Shown here piece by piece: positions 11,701-23,700 of a stretch of 64,000 nt of DNA. Location: contig OX457042.1 of assembly GCA_949752735.1 (NCBI GenBank), positions 27,038,900 through 27,102,899 on the forward strand, in the 5' to 3' direction. The notes under the pieces are model-generated. The model ran no database searches, was not told where the DNA came from, and was given only the letters and a program-made list of their open reading frames with translations. The position numbers and the translations under genes were made by a program. The number at the start of each line of letters is the position of its first letter. Within the stretch, counting starts at the first letter, position 1. Source of the stretch: Lumbricus terrestris. Its lineage: Eukaryota; Annelida; Clitellata; Crassiclitellata; Lumbricidae.

Positions 11701-14700
11701 TGCCAGTTGAAAAACGGGTTTTTACACTTTCGGGAATAAATCACGAGAAAACAACACGATCCGCATAGTTTGGACTGTCCTATTTAGGCCAGGAAATGAA
11801 CCAGAGGACTGATTATTTTTTCATGTGATCAGTTTGTTGTACTCTTTTCAAATATGTAAGAATCTTGGTGGTATTATGGGTGGTGTTTAATTTTTAAATT
11901 TGTAAATATTGCACAAATGCCAATTTACATCAATTCGAACATGTATAATTGTATATATATCTCAGATATATGTTCCTACGTGGCAATGTGGGATAGGCAG
12001 CACAGTTATGAGCAACACACCATTAAAAAGGGCTTGAAAAGTACTTTGATAAGATATAAACATCATTTTGCTTCTGTGATGCCTTCTGTTACAAAATTCC
12101 AGTTGCAACACATGTTTTTACATTCTGAGATATTCATATAAATGTCGAATTGATGGAAATTGGCTTTTGTGCAATATTTACAAATTTAAAAATTAAACAC
12201 CACTAATGATACCACCAAGATTCTTACATATTTGAAAAGAGTACAACAAACTGATCACATGAAAAAATAATCAGTCCTCTGGTTCATTTCCTGGCCTAAA
12301 TAGGACAGTCCAAACTATGCGGATCGTGTTGTTTTCTCGTGGTTTATTCCCGAAAGTGTAAAAACCCGTTTTTCAACTGGCATTTTTTAATGGAAGGCAT
12401 CATGGAAGCAAGATGATATTAGCATCTTTTGAAAGTACTTTTCAAACCCTTTTCAATGGTATGCAGCACATAACTGTGCTACATATCCCACATGGCCATA
12501 TAAGAACATATATCTGAGCTACATATATAATTATACATGTCCGAATAGATGAAAATTGGCATTTGTGCAATATTTACACATTCATAAATTAAAAACAACC
12601 AATAATACCACCAATGTTTTTGTATATTTGGAAAGAGTACAACAAACTGAATAAATGAAAGAAATTTAGGTCCTCTGGTTCATTTCCTGGCCTAGATATG
12701 ACAGTCCAAACTTTGCAGATCATGTCATTTTCTCCCGAATGTGAAAATACCTCGTTTTTCAACTGGAATTTTGAAATGGAAAGCATCACGGAAGCAAAAT
12801 GAAATTGGTATCCTATGAAAGTACTTTTCAAGCCCTTTTTAATGGTGTGTAGCACATAACTGTGCTACCTATCCCACATGGCCATATTTCAATCGGCAGA
12901 TGACCTACTTTTCACTTTGTGCAGTTTTCAGGATGGTCTAACACATCAAGTTAGCATTTAAAATACCTCAGAATTTGCCAGGTTATTCATCACAAGGCCC
13001 ATTACAAACCCAAAAAGTTCTGGGACATTATATTTAATACCAATGAAGTAGTGGTTGTCCAAATATCACTTTTCATACTGTCGAAATGAACAAAATGTCA
13101 TTTTCAGACTGAGCTGGGCTCACGAGTAATGGTTCAAACTGTAAAATTTTACAATTTTCAGAATCTACTCATAAGACTGCTAATGTTGTGAAATTTTTAT
13201 AGAAGTAGCTAGCATACTTCCTGAGTTATTAGCGATCAAAAACGCCTCAGAATTAAGTCGTTCGCGAGCTGCCGCTACCCCCCCGCTATAAAAATGGTCA
13301 TATCTCAAAGACCATTCAACATTTTGAGCTAATATTTTGCATAGGTTCCTAAGATATGTTGGTTTACAAACTGACAAAATATAATCAAATTCTGAGATGG
13401 TGTGGTGGGGATGTTTCTGAATTTTGGTTGATTTGACGTGGAATGACCCTAATATTATTTCGGCTACCAGCAACAGGATATTTCTTAGTAGTGACTTATA
13501 ATACTGATTCGGAATTATACGATTTTTCCTACCGTTTAAGCATAGTAACATACCATCATAGGCCCATTTGGCTACAGGTAGAGTCAAGCCAGAATGCTTC
13601 TTGATTTTACATAGGCGTGAATGCTCCTAAGCTCTGCTTTGCTGGTGAAAGATTTGCGTTTGAAGTGATAAACAGAGGGTAGGTGTTTAAGATCAATCGA
13701 TTTTGTTGTGTTCCTTACCTTATTTAGGCTTATTAATGTTTCTGAAAATATACGTTTTCGTTGTCTTTTAGTCAGTTCGTGACCGACTTACTTTTGCGGA
13801 AACATTGGACTATTGATCACCGTATGTCAGAGCGCTCTAGTCTGGCCCGATCTGTGATGGCCATAGTATTTATTTCCTGCATGTCGCTACCGAGCCGTCG
13901 TTAGGATCTGCCAAGGTGCAAAATAACACAGATGTAGTAATATACTGGTAGTAATAATTATAATTATTATTATTACACAAACTGTGGATAATTTTGGATA
14001 TATCACAGCAATGTGATATCACCCCTTCGGCTGTTATATTAGTTTCATATTGTATGGATCAATAATTACTAATTACAAATGCATTTGTATCTGTATGATT
14101 ACTTTAAGTTGAACAATACTTTTCCAGGTGAACCATGGAATTCCAAAACTCATCCGGATTATGCACCCAATGTTTAGTGCAGAACTGCCGAGAGTCAAGA
14201 AATGCTAGAATCAAACCAATCTTTACAGAGGTCAGTTATAGCTTAACAATTATACTATTAAGTAGGGCCCCCAGAAATTTGCGCCAAAAAATTGAAAAAA
14301 TTGCGCACCAAGAACGATAAATTTGCGCGAATTTTGCGCAAGTTAAAAAATCAAAATGTTCGTTATTTTTTCATTGAATCAGTGTGCCAAAGTATCTAAC
14401 AGTGTTTTTGTCATTTAGTGTAAAGCTTTGGGGTTCTAGAAATTAGACAATCAAGCCAAAAATGTAGTTATAAAGTTCCTATAACCATAAGATTAATGTA
14501 TTCAGACGATCGCAAATAGTTTTAATTTTGCAAAATTTACGCCCACCGAAATCTACGCTCATTACATTTGTGGCTTCAAACTAGTATTATATAATTATGC
14601 CTATATTATAATGAATCACCAAGTTACACAACGTGCTGAACACTAGCCTTCCGTCTTTGTGTGCACGCCTGACGCCTATAGATTAAATGCGTTCGTTCTG

Positions 14701-17700
14701 TCTTAAGCCGAGACAGCGCGCGACGCTGCTGTGTGACCGCTTTGAGAAACTTCGTCTAACACATTTTATTGTGTGGCCGTGAAGTTCTAGATTTTTTTAT
14801 ACTTTAAGTTTGTGCGTTACAACCAAAAATATCGATCTTTAACTAAAAATTCATTTATAATTTCATCCTATTGGGCGGCCGCCATTTTGATTATCGCACA
14901 TCGGTCGTCGTTGCTATGTTGAACTGTCATGGGCCGCGATGATTTTAAGTCAATCAAAGCCCAATTTAGATAAATTAGTAAGATTTTGTCAAAATTTGCG
15001 CAAAAATCGCGCCGATTGCCAATTTTTGCGCTGTTGCGCTAAACCTGGAAATTTGCGCAAAATTTGCGCTTCGCAAGATCGCGAATTTCTGGGGGCCCTA
15101 ATTAAGTAACGAATGTAAGTAATTAAGTATGTGCTTTATTGAACCGCCTGCAAACGCACTGCGGGAACAGAACATAGCGTACACGTACAATCATACAAAA
15201 GTCAAAATATGCAATTTTCAATAATCATAGTAGGCCTATACAACAGCCACACAGCGCCAGTGAATAAGCTGGTTTATCTAATGTGACTTTTGTGAACACT
15301 ACGTAATTTTGGAAGATTTACATGTACACACCCTCATCAATGGCCATCCACTTGACATATTTCAGCAATTGAGTAATGTTTCTCTTCATTTTTTCTGTAT
15401 ACATTTCAGTCGAGTGTAAATGTACGCTGTGTCTAGAATAAGGTGACCTTACGTCCCGGTTTTCAGGGACATGTCCCAGTTTTTCTTGGTGCGTCCCGCT
15501 GTCCAGATGACTTAGGGAAAAGTGCAAAATTTTCCCTGTTTTTGACAAGAAGGAAACTTGGTTATTGAAAACGTCAGTTTTATGTAGGCTAAATGACAAA
15601 ACAAGGTATAGATTGTAACACAAAAAGAAGTCGCAACGAAAGAGAAGTTGTCAATTTATATGGAGTGTTATATTGCATCTTTATAATAGGCTAGTCAGTT
15701 TAACCTAGTTCATATATTTTGAAAATTATCAAGACGTAGTGAGAAAGTTTTCATAATACACTTTTGGTGACGGTGTCACGAAATAGAGTATCCCCCGTAT
15801 TAATTGTATCCCCCCAAAATTAAAAAAGTCGAAAAAACCGCTTCCGCGTGTAGTTTTTTTGGCAAATTAATTTTCATCTGCTTTGTTTTGAACAATGACA
15901 CTAACAGGTATGTTTATTCCGACTAGATAATTTGTTTTGCCCTGTTTTTAGAGCATTTAAAACATTTAAAACACTTAAGAACACTCAGAGTCACTAAATA
16001 AATTCGAGTTGCCTTTATCTGAGCATTGCCAAGGACACTTAAAACATTTAGAGTCACTCTAAATTTTGAATACAGCATAAATATTTTTATTATGCGCATT
16101 TTTCAAAAAAGGGGATAGAATGGTTTATCCCCCCGGATAGTATAGACCGGTTAATTCCATACGGGGGGATAGATTAATTCATCCCCCCGGATAGCTTTCA
16201 GGGGGGATACTCCGTTTCATGACAACGGCACCAGATCTCCGCAGGTCACGTCAGGGTTGTAATGGAGTTACACAGCGCATGTAGGCTTAAGCATTGAAAT
16301 AGTGGAGCAATTTCTTTAAGATGACAACTTTAAAATGCTGCCACTCTAATGTTGAAATTTTAAAACTTGTGATGGTGAGGGGCACATGCCTTCCCCAAAC
16401 CCCTTTTCCTGCTCGTTTAGTCCCAGAAACTTTGGATCTTGTTCTGGACTATAGATCGGACAATGAGCACTGATTGAGAGAGTGTTCTCAATTATGAAAG
16501 TGCTGCACTCAGTGCACTAACAACTAGAGCAGGTTGTAGATTTCAACACTGAAGCCTGTGCTCAACATTAAATTTACCAGTGATAATATTATGTTCGAAA
16601 AGCTTTCGCAGGAGGAAAAAATCTCTCTTCCGACAAATATCAGGAAGCGAACTTTGAAATTTGTGAAAGTATGCAGTATACTCTAAGCAGCAGTAGCCTA
16701 CTATAGCCTAGTAACTGTTTACTGGAGTATCCTAGAGCATTATAGGCTTTGTACAGTCTACGTTTATAGTCCTGATGTAAAGGAATAAAGGAATTAGCCT
16801 ACAATTGGCAGTTATCCCAAAAAAGTGTCCTGGTTTTTCATGGCCAGAAAACGGTCACCTTAGTCTAGAACAGCAGACATGTAAAACACAATATTATAAT
16901 AACATTTCTTTTTGACTGTAAACGACTCAAATGACAGGCTCCTGGGAATTGTTTGTCAACCTTATAATAACATTTTTTTTTCTTAAGTTACACATGGGAG
17001 TAATAGTACCTGATTATACTAAATGTGCTGTCACATTCCATACAACACATTGATATATTCTTTCAGTGCATGTTTTAATGCAATTCTCTCTGCATATTTT
17101 TTTTATTGTTGCAGATTTAAAATCGAACTCAAGAGAACATTAACAAGCAACATGTGTTCACCTCCAACACCGGCAATCGTACGAGTCAACGCAGCAACGC
17201 CGTCTCTACTCCAAGTTCAGACATGCATTCACCTCTGATACCAGCCATCCTAAAAGTGAATGCCGTCTCTACTCCCAAGTTCAGTAAATGCAGTGACTTT
17301 TGAAATATTTCATTTCTGTTTATTGTTGTTCATTTTTGGAACTGACTATTATTGACCTTGTAATAAATGCAGGGGTTAACATAGTCATCGTTATAGTGCA
17401 GCAGGCATAACTGAAATAACTCTTTAAGAAGATTGTTCTGAACACAACAACTTACCAATGAGAAGCATAAAATTAGGACATCGTTGCTTGCAACCGAAGT
17501 CCTTTCTAAATCAGTGCAGACATAAGATGGGCCTGCTAAATATTGAACCTGCCTCTGAACGGAAGCAGCGTAAGGTGGCTAGTTGATGTAATCGGTACAA
17601 AGATGCGATTGGGCTACTGTACTGTACTATTGATCGTTTCAGTAAATTGCAGTATGTCTTACTTGCATAACGAACTGATTAGGCTACTGTATGCATTGCC

Positions 17701-20700
17701 TGATATTAGTGTGCATGTGATGCTCGTGTAGTAATGTAGTCGTAATGGTTCATTTCCCATCTGACAGCTGTGTGATGCATGTCAATGTGTTCGATTTATA
17801 TTTGTTTTTATTTCAGACAACAGCAGTGGCGTTTCCCTAGAACAGGTCCTTGCGTTCTGGACTGGAGCGAAGTCAGAACCACCTTCAGGCTTCCCAGAAC
17901 CTCCTGTCTGCAGCGAGTGGAATAGTTCTGGTAGCCCACTCATGATTTCCTTCTTCGAAGATGTGGGATGGCTGCCATATGCAACCACATGCAGTCTGAG
18001 ACTTTGGTTACCTGTGAATGTGGTACAAGACCAGTTCAACAATCTAATGAAGTGGTCACTAATTGAATGCATTGGTTTCAGACGAGTTTATTCAAAAGCT
18101 ACTGATTTTAACACATACAACTTTTGCACATGTGTGGGGCCCATATTGAAGTTTCCATTACAGGCAGTTTGATCATGAAATCAGTCAGAAATGCTAGTGA
18201 GAGCTATAAGTTTTTGGCTTATTTAAACAATTAATACCTCATCAGATTGGAACTCGAGTGCCATGCAACGCATTATGAAATGGCATCATTATAATTATTG
18301 TGCATGCTGGGAGCTCAGTATACGGTACTCTGTTTTTATGAATTCAAACAATCAATCGCATAAATTTATATTGTGCCCTTTTAATAATTCTACTCAAAGG
18401 TGCTCCCAAACCAGGCCTGGTCAAAAAGAAGACTAAAGAAAGCCTGCAGAGTCAAGGAGAACCGAGAGGAGACCCACAGGGAGGCTATTATGGATACCTG
18501 GACCCACTACCAGAAATGCTCTTCGCTGCAACGTGACAGTAAGAGTCAAAGTGGCAAGAACGTCTCCACGGGTAGCTGAGCGCAGTGAAAGGTGGCCCAT
18601 GCAGAGAGACAGAAGCTGGGGTGAAAAGCTAACATTCGTAGGATGGAGCTTAACCCAGGGTCTACGACTGGCGAAAGCGCGGAATATTTGCCAGTTTGTA
18701 ATAAGTGGCGGTGCTACACCAGGCCCTGGTAAAAAAAACTCTTGCCTGCGAAAAATTGACAGAAATTCTGTGTGAGCTTTGCCTCCCTCTTTCAACTTGC
18801 ATAGCCCCACCTCCCTCTTTCAACTTGCATAGGCCGCAACGCACTGCGCTCTGTCCATGGTGACTTAATGGTTCCTTTCACTCGCTCTTCAATAATGCAG
18901 AGGCGTTCGTTCTCTGTGGTTGGTCCAACGACCTGGATTGGACTTCCCTTGACTATGCGACACCTCCCTAGCTATTCTCTATTACATAAACTGTTGAAGA
19001 CTTTTTCGCTTGATCTCGGCCGGGAGCCTCAGAGTAGGTACCTTGAAGGGCACTATATAAATTACGATTGATTGATATATAGGCAGAAAGTGTCTGTTAA
19101 GGGGGGATTGCTTAAGCTTATCGTAGGCTCTGCAGTCATGTGTATAATTGTGTATTCTTGTGGGTGAAATAAATAATTTTAATTTCTTGATATCATAGTA
19201 TCATTTACTTATAATAATGGATGGTTTGCCATTATTTGTGGAATAACAGATTGACATATAATCAGAGTATAATCAATCTTAATTTGATTTCTTACAAATG
19301 TTATAAGTTCAGTAGAGAGCATTACGTTAAATGTGATTCAATATTGGTAGAAATATTGCAGCTTGATTAAAAAAATCATCAACTTTTACTTTTCTGGCCG
19401 AGGAATTTTTTTTATCCTCAACCAAAGCCCCAGTTCTTTAGGCCTTAAAGAACGGAAACTAAACTCCGCCCATGAACGCCACTTTGGACAACCATTCCAC
19501 AAGTATCTAAGATATGCAGCGAGTTGATATGCTGTGCTTGCAAGAAGGGTTGTCTTCGCAGATGCAGATGCGTTAAGGCTAACCTGGTATGTATGGCTCT
19601 CTGTCAAAGTGATGAAGTGTTCCTGTGTGTGTTGAATGAGTTCCTCTGAGTAGGTGTCTTGAAGGGGCGCTATATAAATTCTGATTGATTGATTGAGTAC
19701 TAATAATTATGGTCCTTTATTTGTAATTTAACATAAACTGCCTCATAATAATGATGTTACACTGACAAATCAAATTTACCACTGTGAATAATTAAAAACA
19801 GATTAATTTTGTATTTATGTCTAAACCCACATGGAGTTGGTAGTAATAAAGAAATAGGGCTGTCATTCTATTGAATGGTGTTATAGATTATATGTGCATT
19901 TGTGCATCTAGGTTCTGAAGTAGTCAAATTTGCTTCAGGTTTCAATTAGGTCATGTTCTACAGTTTAGCCATCTTCTACAGTTTTGTTTTATGGATCTTA
20001 TTGTGCTTCTGTTTTTTGAATTAATAACTTTGGACTTCTTATGGTGAACAGGGGACATAATACTGCTGGCAAAAAGACAATATGTAGCATAATATGATTG
20101 TCTGTATAACTAAATATCCCAGGTCGTGCCCAGGTCCTGTGCACGACGTTAAACTGCATCCATCCTCCGCCAAAGGGAACCAACAACTTCCCTGTGCCGG
20201 TCCTAAGCCCGGACAAAGGAGGAAGGTTTGCCAGATGGGTTACGCTGGCAGTAAAAGACCAAGACGATTGAAATCCGCAAAAACCACGACACAAGTGACC
20301 CAGATGCTTCAAGGTGTCATGATGTGGAGCAGACATGCACAGGCCGGTCAGGACAGACCATTGGAGAGAGTCGGAGGAGAGAGCATGGGACACATACGGG
20401 CATTGACCCAGGTTGTCCTTCGTGCCTCTCTCCCAATATTCTCTTCATTCAGACAAGGCGGTCTAACTGCTCCAAGATGTTAATGACCAGTATGGAGCAG
20501 ATCTGCTGACCAGACCTGTTGAAGCTGGGCAGCATGACGCGAGACAGACTCAGACAGAGTGGCGTAGGACTCTTACGGGCATTGAGCCCAAAGATATTGA
20601 TGATAACTAAATACTGGTCATGTATAGCGGTGCATACACGACTACACGTATATGACTCAAGAGCTTTGGTATGCATTTGCATAAAATCATTTGTAGCCAT

Positions 20701-23700
20701 TGCTATTGTATGCAAGAAGCTGGGCAGCATGACGCGAGACAGACTCAGACTCTTACTGAGGAGAAAAGGTGCTTTCAGTATTATTGCACCCGTGATAATT
20801 TTATCAAATTTATTAATTTAATCAATTTCATGAGAAAACATTTATAGCTAGAATGTTGTTGAAATAACAATTAGTCATGTTAGCTTTTTAATGTTTTATA
20901 TAAGTTTTATGTTATGCCACTTGTTCACCAGGGTGCTGTTTGACAGCTGGCTATAATAAAAAAGAAACAACTTATTATTTATTTACTTACAAATCATTCA
21001 AGATGGTTTATTTGGTGCCTCAATCTCAGGCAGGATTTCATAGAAACAGGCCCGGCCTTAGGGCAAGGCAGCCGCCTTGGGCCCCGCGTTTCCAGGGCCC
21101 CGCGCTGCTGGTTATAATATTTTTCTTTGTCGAGATTGACAATGGTTACATCATATAACAACTATGCTTGCTGTCAAGTTTGCCACGTGAATGTTACAGG
21201 GTGATTTTAAAGAACAAGGCTTCGTTAAGGCGGGTCACAGTTACTGTTGTAGCCTAGGCCTACACGCAGAATTTTATCCAGAAAACGCTAAATTAACTCA
21301 TTTTGCTTCAAATTTGCACATGGACGTCCGCAGACAATTTTTGCAGGAGAGGGCAACAGATAATGGTAGTGGTGTCGACATTTAAGCGAGAGCTTAAAAA
21401 ATACAAAGCAAGAAATTTAGAACATGCATATTTTCAGAGGTGTCTAAATGTAAATTTCTCCGTTTCACTTTGTGAATAATTGGCATCATTTGTGCTTTGG
21501 CGCAAAGAAATTTGTCAAAAACCAAAACGTAAGCGTTACGGTAGTTGTTAAAAGTCTCAAAAAATATGTAGGCCTACATAGGCTACATTATATCAGCGTG
21601 GTTTATTTCAAAATAGCGCTCTTAGCTCAAAGAAATTTTGGAAGCAACGTAAAGTGTAACAGTTTAATCTGAATGTGCTATATGATCTGTTACAAACTGT
21701 CTTGTTAATGACCTCATCAGCTGCAAATAAGTCACTGGAAATGTCCATGCGTCCATGTTTGCAAATGCCCAATCATCAGTATCCACTATCCACGTTCACG
21801 TGTCACATCCTTAAACTTATTAAACACACCACCAAGCAGAAATTTCACACGTCACAACCTCCAGCAAGTTTCTCACCACACAAGAAATGTTCACTTGTCC
21901 CTAAAACAGAAACCATCTGTTACTCTGTGAATCAACAAGTAGGTTTTACAACATCTGCTTATTTTCTACTTTTACGTGATTAACAATTTATGGCACAGAG
22001 ACATTAACCGTGCAACTTGGATGCTAGGATATAATTTGTAATTAGTCATTTTCTTACTGAGGACATGACACTGTTTAATAAGTTTGGCAATAACATTAAT
22101 CTTCGTCTAATCTCAAACTGACACACCACAGTATGAATTTCAATTAGGCCTACCACAGTATGAATTGCAATTCGTAGTATGAAAGGAGATCGAAAGTTAC
22201 TACAGCGGTCAAATTTAGCTGTTTGGCAGCCATGCAAGGCGCCCATCATGCCCTACTACTCATTTGACCAACAGCATCTGGTCAGTAATCAGAGACTCTA
22301 TTTAAACGTTTATCCAGCCATGCTTTATCCATATCGCTTTCAACGATTTTCTTAGTGCTGCCCTTGCCGCCACGCAGCATTAACTCAAACGATTTGTTAA
22401 TGACGGGATGTCGGGCGATGATGCTGATGAGCCAACTGCGGATTAACGTAACATCTATAAACAAAAATTCAACTGATGGAACTCAGTGTCGACGACGTTG
22501 ATGAAGACGCTCTTGCAGCCTACTTGGACCGGTCGAACGCCAACGTGCATTTGCTGGAGAAAGTTGGCCGGAAGGACGAAGGTGTCCTTCGGTTGTATCT
22601 GCATCTCCAGCGGTCAGCGGATTAGATGTGAAGCTCTGAACCAGATGCGACGTCGGAGTTCCTCTGTGTATCACACACAAAACTTTCACAAGATAACAAT
22701 TTGTGTGACTTAAACTTGCAAAGGAAAAGACATTCATATGCTGTAATGTATGTACAAGCATTTGTTATGCGCTACTTCAAGATTTCTACTGAGAGTTTAT
22801 CCCGTTTACAGCACGCACATTAAATCGGAGTTTCACGCCGAAGCGCAAGTCCGAACGGCGGTTCCATATTAAAAATGCTGTTTTTCCATGCTATTTTCAT
22901 ACTGCGCACACCCCAGTTGCTGCGTACAGCCTATTTCTGTAGGTATATTTGCTCAAACTTTGGCTAATTATCCAACTGGTCCAGCGGTTGAGAACTGGAA
23001 GCTGGATGAAAGTTTTTACAGGTGAAATAGAGGTTGGATTGATGGAAAAATGCAACAGAATTGGAATCTGGGTGACGGTTCTTTTACAGGTGAAATAGAA
23101 GCTGGGTTGACGAAAATAACGAGCGAGAAATAGAAGGTATTTTTAGATCTGAAGTAGACTAGAAGCTGGATGCATGTTGAAATACATGAATGAAAATCAT
23201 CAATACAGCTTTCATTTAAGCTAGAATATTTTTTGTTTTTTTCCATCAATCCAGCTTCTATTTCATCGACTTACCGCAGGACAAGTGTAAATCGACTTGC
23301 TTGTCCTTGTGTAGCAGCCATATCCACCCTCTGCATTGTCTGAATGTAGACTTGCCATATCTGGATAGGACTCGAAAGGCAGGGAGCTGTATAGATGGCC
23401 ACGTAGAACCTTTTGATTTGTGGTGAAGCACACCACATGCAAACTATGTAAGAACACACGGCAGGGCGATCACACTATAAACAAGATCTACTAATAATGT
23501 TTGTATTCATATATCTGTCAACAAAGAAATCATCCTTTGGAATCTTGTCAAACCAAACAAAGATGTTTTATATTCCTTCAGTTATTATGGTACTATTTAC
23601 AGAACAACATTATGGTTGAAGTACCTACTGATAGCCTAACTGAACTCGTCTCTACTAATCTACATTGCTCAATTACAGTCAACATCTGCTGTATCTGCAT

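Noticed and set aside
14128..14231. Possible coding exon between TTTTCCAG and GTCAGT
   Set aside because: All plausible frames contain a stop or match no family; a weak [12 protein letters not shown] stretch is not enough.
20094..20509. Overlapping ORFs of 61-131 aa on both strands
   Set aside because: No recognisable protein was found. The region holds blocks of a dispersed repeat and looks like decayed mobile-element DNA.
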